Source: Enteractinococcus helveticum
GTDB lineage: Bacteria; Actinomycetota; Actinomycetes; Actinomycetales; Micrococcaceae
NCBI RefSeq assembly: GCF_001657475.1
Contig: NZ_LXEY01000018.1
Coordinates: forward strand, 156,756-220,755
Length of the DNA: 64,000 nucleotides
Direction of reading: 5' to 3'
The translations under genes were made by a program, and so were the position numbers. The notes beneath the pieces were generated by a model. That model saw nothing but the letters and a program-made list of their open reading frames with translations, did no database searches and was not told where the DNA came from. Of the stretch, positions 48,072 through 56,550 are shown piece by piece. Numbering within the stretch: the stretch's first letter is position 1; every line of letters begins with the position of its first letter.

Positions 48072-48088
48072 GGACCCGGTGTTAGGCT
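48060..48088 (+). promoter_or_regulatory. Promoter of the leuA leader transcript
   Basis: TTGGGA (48060-48065) and TAGGCT (48083-48088) are separated by exactly 17 bp. The expected transcription start falls on or next to the A of the leader ATG at 48095, which predicts a leaderless mRNA. The -35 box overlaps the end of era. Confidence 0.6.
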
Positions 48089-48094
48089 AACCAC

Positions 48095-48190
48095 ATGCAT
48101 TGTGTTCAGAGCACCCCACAGCACGGTCTTCACCGTGCACTTCTTGGTGCTCTACTAGGTCTACTACTACCGTGCCGTAGCGGGGCCTAG
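48095..48190 (+). CDS. leuL: leuA leader (attenuator) peptide
   Basis: A 31-residue open frame just before leuA that holds 8 Leu codons, mostly in clusters LL, LL and LLL; five are CTA. This is the form of a leucine-sensing leader peptide: ribosome stalling on scarce leucyl-tRNA would change folding of the downstream RNA. It ends TAG 48188-48190, 168 bases before leuA. No ribosome-binding site precedes the ATG, consistent with leaderless translation. Leucine leader peptides before leuA are known in actinobacteria such as Corynebacterium. Confidence 0.75.
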   Translation: MHCVQSTPQHGLHRALLGALLGLLLPCRSGA

Positions 48191-48263
48191 GTTCTTCAAG
48201 CACACGCTTTGAACGCCATCAGGTAGCGTCGACCCCGTTGCGGAGCGAAACACACGACCTGCC

Positions 48264-48301
48264 ACCGGTGAGACATGAATGCTCACACACCGGTTTGTCA
48301 T
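48264..48301 (+). terminator. Possible attenuator hairpin before leuA
   Basis: ACCGGTG (48264-48270) can pair with CACCGGT (48288-48294), followed by TTGTCATCATT. A competing helix GTGAG/CTCAC (48268-48272, 48282-48286) overlaps it, as expected of mutually exclusive leader structures. The weak T tract makes this tentative. Confidence 0.4.
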
Positions 48302-48358
48302 CATTGGTCCACTAAACTCGTCACAGGACCAGGCAGTTTCAAAGAATGAGGAAAGACT

Positions 48359-50113
48359 TTGCGGAATTTTCAGCAACCATCGGGCATGAACTTTAAAAAA
48401 TACGTCCCTTTCGAACAACAAATTGCCGTAAACCTGCCGGATCGTACTTGGCCAGATAACGTCATCACGAAAGCTCCTCGCTGGTGCGCGGTCGATTTGC
48501 GGGATGGGAACCAGGCCCTGGTCAACCCCATGGACCCAGAACGCAAAATGCGGATGTTTGAACTGCTGGTCGGTATGGGATACAAAGAAATCGAAGTTGG
48601 GTTCCCGTCGGCATCACAAACCGATTACGATTTCGTGCGTCAGTTGATTGAAGAAGATCGCATCCCCGACGATGTGCACATCCAAGTGCTGACACAGTCC
48701 CGGGAACACCTCATTGAACGCACCTACGAAGCGTTAGAAGGCGCCCCGCGTGCCATCGTGCACCTGTACAATTCCACTTCGGTTTTGCAGCGACGCGTAG
48801 TCTTCCGCGAAGACAAAAACGGCATTGTCGACATCGCTACGCGCGGTGCCATGCTGTGTCGCAAATACGAAGAACAGCTGACCGATACAGAGATTACCTA
48901 CCAGTACTCACCAGAATCCTTCACCGGCACAGAATTAGAATTTGCCGCTGAAATTTCCAACAAGGTCGCCGAAATTCTGGAAGCATCCACCGACCGTCAG
49001 ATGATTCTCAACCTGCCTGCCACCGTTGAAATGTCCACCCCGAACCGGTATGCCGATCAGATCGAATGGATGCACCGCAACATTGAGAACCGCGATGCGA
49101 TCATCCTGTCACTCCACCCGCATAATGACCGTGGTTCCGGTGTCGCAGCTGCTGAACTTGGCTACATGGCTGGAGCCGATCGAATCGAAGGTTGCTTATT
49201 CGGTAACGGAGAGCGCACCGGTAACGTTGACCTTGTGACCCTCGGAATGAACCTGTATACGCAGGGGATTGATCCAGAAATTGATTTCTCCAACATGGAC
49301 AAGATCCAAGAAATCTATGAATACTCGACTCAGATGAAGGTGCATGAGCGTTCCCCATGGGCCGGCGAACTGGTTTTCACCGCGTTCTCCGGGTCGCACC
49401 AGGACGCGATCAAAAAAGGCTTCGAAGACATGGAAGCCCGCGCAGAAGAATCGGCCGTTACAACCGAAGACATCGACTGGGGTGTACCATATCTGCCGGT
49501 TGACCCAGAAGACATTGGTCGCACCTATGAAGCCGTTATCCGGGTGAATTCGCAGTCGGGTAAAGGCGGGGTCGCCTACATGCTGAAGTCCGAGTACAAC
49601 TTGGATCTGCCACGGCGCGCCCAGGTCGAATTCTCCGCGGTCATCAAGGACTACACCGATACCCACGGCGGGGAAATTTCTTCTGGAACCCTGTGGGGAG
49701 TCTTCGCCAACGAGTATTTGCCAACTGACGATCCACAAGATCGTTGGGGCCACTATCATCTCGTGTCCTCGACTTCTTCCACTACTGAAGATGGTGACTT
49801 CTCGATGGAAGTCAAAATGGAGCGCGAAGGCGAAGTCGTCACCCGTAATGCCACCGGCAACGGACCGATTTCTGCACTGGTGAAAATGTTCCACCAGGCC
49901 GGCGTCGACGTTCGCGTCCTCGACTACACCGAACACGCCCTGACCGAAGGTGGCGAAGCCATGGCCGCAGCATACGTTGAGGCGGCCATCGGTGATCGCA
50001 TCCTGTGGGGTATCGGATTGGACCACAACCCCTCAACCGCCTCACTGCAGGCAGTCACCTCTGCAGTCAACCGGTACATGCGTGACGTGAAAGCTGAACA
50101 AACCGCTGAATAA
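48359..50113 (+). CDS. leuA: 2-Isopropylmalate synthase
   Basis: First step of leucine synthesis (acetyl-CoA plus 2-ketoisovalerate). 584 residues, the long actinobacterial form. The catalytic TIM barrel has APRWCAVDLRDGNQAL, SLHPHNDRGSGVAAAELGYMAGADRIEGC and LFGNGERTGNVDLVTLGMN; the C-terminal allosteric (LeuA dimer) domain binds leucine. TTG 48359 behind GAGGAAAG gives MRNFQQPSGM, the usual N-terminus of the group, so it is preferred over ATG 48386. Controlled by the leader upstream. Confidence 0.95.
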   Translation: MRNFQQPSGMNFKKYVPFEQQIAVNLPDRTWPDNVITKAPRWCAVDLRDGNQALVNPMDPERKMRMFELLVGMGYKEIEVGFPSASQTDYDFVRQLIEEDRIPDDVHIQVLTQSREHLIERTYEALEGAPRAIVHLYNSTSVLQRRVVFREDKNGIVDIATRGAMLCRKYEEQLTDTEITYQYSPESFTGTELEFAAEISNKVAEILEASTDRQMILNLPATVEMSTPNRYADQIEWMHRNIENRDAIILSLHPHNDRGSGVAAAELGYMAGADRIEGCLFGNGERTGNVDLVTLGMNLYTQGIDPEIDFSNMDKIQEIYEYSTQMKVHERSPWAGELVFTAFSGSHQDAIKKGFEDMEARAEESAVTTEDIDWGVPYLPVDPEDIGRTYEAVIRVNSQSGKGGVAYMLKSEYNLDLPRRAQVEFSAVIKDYTDTHGGEISSGTLWGVFANEYLPTDDPQDRWGHYHLVSSTSSTTEDGDFSMEVKMEREGEVVTRNATGNGPISALVKMFHQAGVDVRVLDYTEHALTEGGEAMAAAYVEAAIGDRILWGIGLDHNPSTASLQAVTSAVNRYMRDVKAEQTAE

Positions 50114-50128
50114 AACACCCAGGAAAAG

Positions 50129-50179
50129 ATCCCGTGGATCCGGTACGTACATTTCGCAAAGTTACCGGACCCACGGGAT
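50129..50179. repeat. Long inverted repeat at the leuA-recO junction
   Basis: ATCCCGTGGATCCGGTA (50129-50145) and TACCGGACCCACGGGAT (50163-50179) form a 17-bp stem with one mismatch and a 17-base loop. It contains the likely GTG start of recO and the point where the recO frame changes. It may serve as leuA terminator, but no T tract follows on the plus strand. Confidence 0.75.
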
Positions 50180-50888
50180 TGTACTGCGCACTTATAAACT
50201 GGCCGAAGCGGACCGAATCATTGTCATCCTGACCGCCGATCACGGTCAGATTCGAGCCGTTGCTAAAGGTGTGCGTCGTACGACGTCGAAATTTGGGTCG
50301 ACGTTGGAGCCATTTATGCACACGAGATTGCAGCTTGTGCCTCGACGAAATATGCACATGATCGTCCAAACGGAGACCATTCACCCCTATGGCATGATGC
50401 TCACCAATGACTACGACAGCTTCGGCGCTGCCTCCGCGATGGTCGAAACCGCTGAACAACTCACGCGAGATGAAGACATCACCGGTGCATCCCAACAATA
50501 TCGGCTGTTGCATGGTGCGATCGCTGCTTTGGCTCGACGAGCCGCTTCACCGATCATGTTGCTCACCTCGTATCTATTGCGTGCTCTTGCTATCGCAGGG
50601 TGGGCGCCAACGTTTGATGAATGTAGTAAATGCGGTGTCGAAGGTCGCCACAACTGGCTGTCGGTACCTCTAGGCGGCGTCGTGTGTGACGACTGTGCGC
50701 CGCCGCAGACACCCTATGCCACGGATGATGTGGTAGCACTGTTGGCCGCATTACTGGCGGGGGATTGGAAGGTTGTTTCGCAAGCAGAACCGGCACAAAC
50801 CCGACAGGCCACCAGTTTTGTAGCACAATATTTGCAGTACCATCTAGAGAAAACTCTGCAGTCACTATCGGTGATGGACCAGGGCTAG
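50134..50888 (+). pseudogene. recO: DNA repair protein RecO with frame-disrupted or noncanonical 5' end
   Basis: RecO loads RecA through RecFOR and anneals strands. The frame from 50160 reads SYRTHGIVLRTYKLAEADRI, then VILTADHGQIRAVAKGVRR (OB-fold) and the zinc-binding region CSKCG...CDDC to the stop at 50888. No ATG, GTG or TTG exists in that frame upstream; the next is GTG 50271, which would delete 37 conserved residues. A well-placed GTG 50134 behind AGGAAAAG is in another frame (MDPVRTFRKV). Either a one-base shift lies between 50137 and 50160, or initiation uses ATT 50151. The rest of the gene looks healthy, so a sequencing error is possible. Confidence 0.75.
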
Positions 50889-50906
50889 CCACCACAGGAG
50901 CCACCA

Positions 50907-51689
50907 ATGCGTTACCAGAACCCAGCGCCCCACCCTGATGGTTTTGTCATGCCAAAAATTGACCCGAAATTCATTCCACAACACATAGGCATTGTGATGG
51001 ATGGCAACGGTCGATGGGCGAACCAGCGAGGCTTACCTCGAACCGAAGGGCACCGGGCCGGAGAACAAGCTTTACTCGATGTAATGGCCGGAGCCGTCGA
51101 GATGGGCATCAAATACGTCTCGGTCTACGCGTTTTCAACAGAAAACTGGAAGCGATCACCAGACGAAGTTGCCTTTCTGATGGGCTTCTCACGAGATGTC
51201 CTGCGGCGTCAACGTGACACACTGAACTCCTGGGGAGTCAGAGTGCGCTGGAATGGTCGCAAACCCCGGTTGTGGAAGTCAGTAATCAACGAGCTACAGG
51301 CTGCTGAAGAACTCACCAAGGACAACGATCGCACAACGCTGGTGATGTGTGTAAACTACGGTGGCCGAGCAGAGATCACCGACGCGATCCAAGCCATCGC
51401 CGAACAAGCTGCCAAGGGCAAGCTCAGTCCTCGCTCGATTAACGAAAAGACAGTTGGACAACACCTGCGCCATCCTGACGTGCCGGATGTCGACCTGTTC
51501 CTGAGAACCTCCGGTGAGCAGCGGCTGTCCAACTTTTTATTGTGGCAGTCGGCCTATGCTGAGCTGGTCTTTCTGGATGTGTTGTGGCCCGACGTTAATC
51601 GGAAAACCCTGTGGGATGCGGTTGAGACATACGCGTCCCGAGATCGTCGTTACGGGGGAGCGATTGACGCTCCATCTGCTGCCCGGTGA
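50907..51689 (+). CDS. uppS: Isoprenyl (undecaprenyl/decaprenyl) diphosphate synthase, cis type
   Basis: Builds the lipid carrier for peptidoglycan and wall polymers. 260 residues with [12 protein letters not shown] (catalytic Asp32), [26 protein letters not shown] (with NW), and [22 protein letters not shown] near the C-terminus. Start ATG 50907 lies behind CACAGGAG. Its last 95 bases overlap the 3' end of the convergent hydrolase gene. Chain length of the product cannot be read from sequence. Confidence 0.95.
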   Translation: MRYQNPAPHPDGFVMPKIDPKFIPQHIGIVMDGNGRWANQRGLPRTEGHRAGEQALLDVMAGAVEMGIKYVSVYAFSTENWKRSPDEVAFLMGFSRDVLRRQRDTLNSWGVRVRWNGRKPRLWKSVINELQAAEELTKDNDRTTLVMCVNYGGRAEITDAIQAIAEQAAKGKLSPRSINEKTVGQHLRHPDVPDVDLFLRTSGEQRLSNFLLWQSAYAELVFLDVLWPDVNRKTLWDAVETYASRDRRYGGAIDAPSAAR

Positions 51690-52647
51690 AATAATTTAAC
51701 CACTCAAACGTGGCGGCGAAAGCTTGGTCGCGAACCGGACGTGCCGAGGCGTAAACATCGTGAATGGCGTCCGGAATTTTATGGATCATCACCGTATTGC
51801 CCAGATGCGTTGCACGCTTGGCCGTAGCCTCAACATCTAGGACGCTGTCGGCCGTTTGCATCTTAGAAGAATACTTGGCGCCAAAATGGGTCTTCGTGGA
51901 CACCAGCACCAAAACGGGGACATCAATGGATAGGCCTTCGCGAACTTTGGAGTGGCCCTCAAGGATTGCTGACAGCCAGCCTCCATGAATGTCGAAGGAG
52001 TACCTGGGACGCCATAACGGGTGTAACACCCATTCGCCATGCTCGTTGGACGATATCGTCCGGTAGAAAAAGTCGACCTTGGGCAATAGCAGCTTGCGCT
52101 CGGGCATACTGCGCCACACGGGGTCAGCCACCGTATTGGCAAATCCGCGCAACCAGGTATTGCCCTGGAGGGTCAACCACGGGGCATTGAGCACCAAGGT
52201 CCGTAGGCGCCCGGGATACCGATTCGCCCACAGGGCTGCGACCAACCCACCTGTTGAATGCGCAATCATGGCTGGCTGTTCGCCAGGATGTTCGTGGGCG
52301 ATCAAATCCAGAGCGGCGTTAATTTCTTGGTCATATTCGGATAAATGGTCAATATAGCCAGGCTGTTGCCTGGGTCGCAAGGACCGACCGTATTTCCTCA
52401 GATCCAAGGCATACAGCTGATGACCGTGGCGAGCTGCGGCGTCGGCCAGTTCGGTGTTGTAAAAATAGTCCGACCATCCGTGAATGTAGAGCAGCGGCAG
52501 ACCTTCGACGTCGTCATGACGCACCAGTGTTGCGGTCACGGGGCCGTCTGATTCCTCATGAAGGGGGATGCTTTGACGCGAGAACCCCTCCAGGACGTCA
52601 GGCAACCACTGGCCCGGGGGCGTATCCTCAAGTAATCCGTAGTGCAT
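51595..52647 (-). CDS. Alpha/beta hydrolase (lysophospholipase-like)
   Basis: 350 residues from ATG 52647, behind GGAAG on the minus strand. [20 protein letters not shown] gives the oxyanion region, [17 protein letters not shown] the nucleophile Ser, [11 protein letters not shown] and [12 protein letters not shown] the acidic and His regions. It resembles the serine aminopeptidase S33/lysophospholipase branch. No signal peptide. The last 32 residues (from about QQMERQ) are encoded antisense to the end of uppS, so the stop codon lies inside uppS. Confidence 0.85.
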   Translation of the reverse strand: MHYGLLEDTPPGQWLPDVLEGFSRQSIPLHEESDGPVTATLVRHDDVEGLPLLYIHGWSDYFYNTELADAAARHGHQLYALDLRKYGRSLRPRQQPGYIDHLSEYDQEINAALDLIAHEHPGEQPAMIAHSTGGLVAALWANRYPGRLRTLVLNAPWLTLQGNTWLRGFANTVADPVWRSMPERKLLLPKVDFFYRTISSNEHGEWVLHPLWRPRYSFDIHGGWLSAILEGHSKVREGLSIDVPVLVLVSTKTHFGAKYSSKMQTADSVLDVEATAKRATHLGNTVMIHKIPDAIHDVYASARPVRDQAFAATFEWLNYFTGQQMERQSLPRNDDLGTRMSQPHPTGFSD

Positions 52648-52720
52648 TAGCGGCTTCCAAACATGACAAACCCGGTGCACAGTTGCACAAGGCGTTGATC
52701 CATATGGTTGACTACAAGCT

Positions 52721-53818
52721 ATGACCAACCTACTTGCTGCACGCCTTGTCGGCCAATCTCCAAAGCTTTACCCACACGTTTTTAATGCGGTTTTTGCAGA
52801 TATGGATGCCGAGCGTGCACACGAGATAGGTTTCGGTGCGATTCGTATCGCAGAAAAAACTGGTGCCTCTAAAGTGCTTCGCGCCGCGCTTGGCCCCAAG
52901 GAAAGCCTTCGGACACAAGCCATGGGCTTGACCTTCCCATCGCCTTTTGGTCTCGCTGCGGGCTTCGACAAAGCCGGCATTGGCACAAGCGCCCTGGCGG
53001 ATCTAGGCTTCGGACACATTGAAGTCGGCACGATTACCGGACAAGAACAGCCCGGTAACCCCCAGCCGAGACTTTTCCGACTACCCGAGGACCGCGCCCT
53101 GATTAACCGCATGGGCTTCAACAATCATGGCGCCCAGCGCATTGCGCCTCGGTTGGCGACAACCCGCAAGACATTGACGCGCCGATTTGGTCAGTTCCGT
53201 CCGATCCTGGGCGTGAATATCGGCAAGTCGAAAGTCGTGGAGTTGGAAGACGCCATTGACGATTATCTTGTGTCCACCCAGCTGCTCGCACGTCATGCCG
53301 ACTACCTGGTCGTGAATGTCTCAAGCCCAAATACACCGGGGTTGCGACAGCTTCAAGCTATTGAGTCGTTAGCACCACTGTTGGCTGCCGTGTCAAAAAC
53401 CGCAGATGCGGTGACCGGTCGTCATGTCCCACTTGCCGTCAAAATCGCCCCCGATTTGGTCGACGACGACGTCATTGCCGTAGCAGACATGGTGTCAGAG
53501 CTTGGCTTGGATGGCATCATTGCCACCAACACCACGATTTCTCGAGACGATTTGACCGCCGACCCAGCTGAAGTTGAAGCACTGGGCGCCGGGGGAGTAT
53601 CCGGTGCGCCACTCGCCGCCCGATCCATGGAAGTCCTTGATCTGTTGGCCAAGCACGTCACCTCAGCCAGCATCATTTCCGTGGGTGGTGTCACCACGGG
53701 ACAGGATGTCATTGACCGTCTCGAAGCCGGTGCAACCCTGGTTCAGGGTTACACCGCCTTCCTCTACGAAGGGCCGCTGTGGGCCGGCCGCATCAACGCG
53801 GCACTAGAAAACCGTTAG
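52721..53818 (+). CDS. pyrD: Dihydroorotate dehydrogenase, class 2 (quinone)
   Basis: Oxidises dihydroorotate to orotate with electrons to menaquinone; membrane-associated. 365 residues. The N-terminal amphipathic part and AGFDKAG, EVGTITGQEQPGNPQPRLFR and NRMGFNNHGA are followed by VVNVSSPNTPGLRQLQ, with the class 2 catalytic Ser, and VGGVTTGQDVIDRLEAGA. It has no clear ribosome-binding site before ATG 52721. It is isolated from the pyr operon at 5.8-14.6 kb, has no PyrR site in front, and overlaps the DUF3043 gene tail by 4 bases. Confidence 0.95.
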   Translation: MTNLLAARLVGQSPKLYPHVFNAVFADMDAERAHEIGFGAIRIAEKTGASKVLRAALGPKESLRTQAMGLTFPSPFGLAAGFDKAGIGTSALADLGFGHIEVGTITGQEQPGNPQPRLFRLPEDRALINRMGFNNHGAQRIAPRLATTRKTLTRRFGQFRPILGVNIGKSKVVELEDAIDDYLVSTQLLARHADYLVVNVSSPNTPGLRQLQAIESLAPLLAAVSKTADAVTGRHVPLAVKIAPDLVDDDVIAVADMVSELGLDGIIATNTTISRDDLTADPAEVEALGAGGVSGAPLAARSMEVLDLLAKHVTSASIISVGGVTTGQDVIDRLEAGATLVQGYTAFLYEGPLWAGRINAALENR

Positions 53819-54363
53819 CTGGGAAACTGGCCGCGTTTGACCTGCGGCTTCGGTAACCGCATCCGACGCATCTGGGTGGAGCGCATCGCAGCGTACCACC
53901 GGGTGCCCGGTTCCATCTCGCCGAATTTTGCTTCCAAACGCTTTTTCACCTGGTGACCGACCCAGAAGCCCTCAAAGATCACCAGAAACACGAAGGCCAG
54001 CATGCCGATGGTCGATGCCATCTGCATCGTCGGCGTTGGCACAAAGCTCAATCCCAAAAAGACCAGCACACCAATAATCAGCCATTCACCCAGGCCCCAG
54101 CGCGCATCTACGTAATCACGTGCAAACCGACGCTGCGGGCCCTTATCGCGTGGCGGCAAATACTTCTCTTCGCCAGTATCCAAGGCACGGCGCATTCTGG
54201 CGCGTTCTTCGGCAACAGCCTCGCGATGCTGCTGGCGAGCTACCTTACGGTCATCCGAGATTAACGGACGACGATTCGCGGCCTCTTGGTCGCGCCGTTT
54301 TGGTGTGGGGCGTCCCTTGCCCTCGGATTGAGACTTTGCAGTGCCCCGGTCTTCTTCGGTCAT
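53815..54363 (-). CDS. DUF3043 membrane protein
   Basis: 182 residues from ATG 54363 (behind AGAAGAGAAG). A long charged N-terminal region (KGRPTPKRRDQEAANRRPLI, VARQQHREAVAEERARMRRAL) is followed by DKGPQRRFARDYVDARWGLG, then two membrane helices (about 105-125 and 130-150) and a basic C-terminus. DUF3043 is an actinobacterial family of unknown function, commonly found beside the M20 peptidase and erpA-ctaC genes as here. Convergent with pyrD. Confidence 0.87.
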   Translation of the reverse strand: MTEEDRGTAKSQSEGKGRPTPKRRDQEAANRRPLISDDRKVARQQHREAVAEERARMRRALDTGEEKYLPPRDKGPQRRFARDYVDARWGLGEWLIIGVLVFLGLSFVPTPTMQMASTIGMLAFVFLVIFEGFWVGHQVKKRLEAKFGEMEPGTRWYAAMRSTQMRRMRLPKPQVKRGQFPS

Positions 54364-54447
54364 TTCTTCTCTTCTGTTGTTCAGCATGGACGAATGTGTT
54401 GCCTCTATTCTAGGTGTTCCAACCTCACTGTCATCCCGACTACGCTA

Positions 54448-55878
54448 ATGACCATGAACGCATCTCTATCAGCTGCCAATACGCCCAATCCGCACAGTCA
54501 AGAATTCATCTCAGCCGTCAAAAACTGGGTCGATCAGCACTTTTCGGGCATCGTCACCGACCTCTGCCAACTGGTGACTTACCGTTCCTTAGCCTTTGAC
54601 GGTTACGACAGAGCGCCATTGGAGTCGTCGGCAGCAGCCGTGGCGGAGCTATTCGAAAACCTCGGGTTCAAGCAAGTGCACCAACTTACCGAAACAAATA
54701 GCGACGGCGAGCAATCCGGTCCGGCCATTATTGCCCGCTCGCCTGCCCAAGGGGACAAGCCAACTGTCTTGTTATATGCACACCACGATGTTCAGCCAGT
54801 CGGCGACTGTGAAGCCTGGGAAACGGATCCTTGGGTGGCTACCGAAAAATCTGGTCGGCTTTATGGTCGAGGCACCGCGGATGACAAAGCCGGTATCGTT
54901 GTCCACCACGCTGCGATTCGAGCCCTGCAGGAGCTACTGGGTGACGACCATGGCTTGGGTGTGACCGTATTCATCGAAGGTGAGGAAGAAGTCGGCTCAC
55001 CTTTCTTCGCCCAGTTTTTGCAGGAGCATCAACAACTTCTCGCCGCCGACACCATCATCGTTGCCGATTCCGCGAACTGGTCGGTCGAGATCCCCGCGCT
55101 GACTACATCGCTACGCGGATTGCTCGACGGCGTCATAGAAGTTACCGTGACTGAGCATCCTGTGCACTCCGGGCTATTCGGGGGACCAGTGCTTGATGCC
55201 AACACCATATTGGCCCGAATTATTGCAAATCTTCATACCGCTGACGGCGACGTAGCCATACCCGGACTCGACCAGACGCGCTGGGCCGAAGTGGCCTATG
55301 ACGAAGAGGAGTACCGCCAACAAATTGGAGCTGTTCAAGGCTTAGAACTGGCTGGTACTGGTGGTCTCGCTGATCGACTATGGAACAAACCGGCGCTAAA
55401 TATCATCGGCGTTGACACCACTTCAATAGCTGAGTCTTCCAACTCTATTGTCCATACCGCTCGTGCGAAATTCTCCATGCGCCTTGGCCCGGGTATGGAT
55501 CCACAGCATGCCATGGACACTCTTACCGCTCATGTACAAAACACGCCAGCTTTTGGTGCAACAGTAGCCGTCCATCCAGGCGAACAAGGCAAGCCGTTTG
55601 TTGTGGAGGCAACCTCACAAGCCAGTGCCATGATGAAACAGGCCCTGTCTGAGGCGTGGGGGACTGACGCCATCGAGACCGGCATGGGTGGTTCCATTCC
55701 ATTCGTGGCTGATCTGGTCGAAGCATTTCCAAATGCAAGCATTTTGCTGACTGGCATAGAAGATCCAGACACGAAAGCACATTCGCCCAATGAATCATTA
55801 GACTTGTCTGTATTACGCCATGCGATTGAAGCAGAGATACTATTGCTTGCCAGAATGGCCCTAGACCATGTGGAATAA
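54448..55878 (+). CDS. M20-family metallopeptidase (dipeptidase)
   Basis: 476 residues from ATG 54448 (or 54454). Metal-site motifs are YAHHDVQP, GRGTADDKAGI (bridging Asp), EGEEEVGSP (catalytic and metal Glu), DSANW and the late KAHSPNES with the last His. The dimerisation domain lies between (HSGLFGGPVLDANTILARII). The substrate is probably a small peptide; the exact one is unknown. Readable frame upstream of 54448 runs through the divergent DUF3043 gene and is not used. Confidence 0.9.
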   Translation: MTMNASLSAANTPNPHSQEFISAVKNWVDQHFSGIVTDLCQLVTYRSLAFDGYDRAPLESSAAAVAELFENLGFKQVHQLTETNSDGEQSGPAIIARSPAQGDKPTVLLYAHHDVQPVGDCEAWETDPWVATEKSGRLYGRGTADDKAGIVVHHAAIRALQELLGDDHGLGVTVFIEGEEEVGSPFFAQFLQEHQQLLAADTIIVADSANWSVEIPALTTSLRGLLDGVIEVTVTEHPVHSGLFGGPVLDANTILARIIANLHTADGDVAIPGLDQTRWAEVAYDEEEYRQQIGAVQGLELAGTGGLADRLWNKPALNIIGVDTTSIAESSNSIVHTARAKFSMRLGPGMDPQHAMDTLTAHVQNTPAFGATVAVHPGEQGKPFVVEATSQASAMMKQALSEAWGTDAIETGMGGSIPFVADLVEAFPNASILLTGIEDPDTKAHSPNESLDLSVLRHAIEAEILLLARMALDHVE

Positions 55879-55941
55879 AGACTACGGGCAATAACGTTGC
55901 ATCATTTGACCGCAGGTGTCACATTTTCAGAGGAGTACACG

Positions 55942-56331
55942 ATGTCCCAGACAGATAATATTGCCGACCAGCTGCCACAAGCGGCTCCCGCTGAAGGACT
56001 GCCGCAGCACGAGATCGTGCTAACCGACGTGGCTGCCTCCAAAGTTCGCGACCTCTTGGTACAAGAAGGCCGTCCGGATCTGCGCTTGCGTATCGCTGTA
56101 CAGCCGGGTGGATGCTCCGGCCTGATCTACCAGCTGTACTTTGACGAACGTGTGCTCGATGGCGACGCCGTCAACAGCTATGACGGCGTTGAAGTCATCG
56201 TCGACAAGATGTCGGTGCCTTACTTAGCAGGGGCTTCTATCGACTTTGAGGATTCCATCACAAAGGTCGGTTTTACGATCGATAACCCTCAGGCTGCTGG
56301 CTCTTGTGCCTGTGGAGACTCGTTCCACTAG
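55942..56331 (+). CDS. erpA: Iron-sulfur cluster insertion protein ErpA
   Basis: 129 residues, A-type Fe-S carrier. The three ligand cysteines are in PGGCSGLIY and in CACGDSFH at the C-terminus. EIVLTDVAASKVRDLLVQEG and DEGLVYQLYF-like IYQLYFDERV are standard. ATG 55942 lies behind GAGGAG. It is followed by a good terminator and then ctaC, the usual actinobacterial order. Confidence 0.94.
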   Translation: MSQTDNIADQLPQAAPAEGLPQHEIVLTDVAASKVRDLLVQEGRPDLRLRIAVQPGGCSGLIYQLYFDERVLDGDAVNSYDGVEVIVDKMSVPYLAGASIDFEDSITKVGFTIDNPQAAGSCACGDSFH

Positions 56332-56356
56332 ACATGCTTCAACAGTAATTTCCTGC

Positions 56357-56400
56357 AAAACGGCGGGTTGACGTCACATAGTACGTTGACTCGCCGTTTT
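56357..56400 (+). terminator. Intrinsic terminator after erpA
   Basis: AAAACGGCG (56357-56365) pairs with CGCCGTTTT (56392-56400), extended by partial pairing of the inner GTTGACGT and ACGTTGAC, and ends in a T run. It lies 25 bases after the erpA stop. Confidence 0.75.
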
Positions 56401-56550
56401 GCTGTCATGGTCCAACTTTCCGATAGAAAAAGCACTAAGCTAGACACAGCAAAAGTTGTTTTGCCTGGATAACTCTCAGTGCGACGTGAGAGTAGGCTAA
56501 TGACACAAGGCAAAACACTCGCACTGGACAAAGAAGAGGAAGGGCCGTCT

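Noticed and set aside
49196..50026. Antisense 276-codon frame within leuA
   Set aside because: Shadow of leuA codon bias; no ribosome-binding site or family.
54286..54447. N-terminal extension of the M20 peptidase with a hydrophobic stretch
   Set aside because: This part lies antisense to the DUF3043 gene and lacks a start signal; the normal N-terminus begins at 54448.
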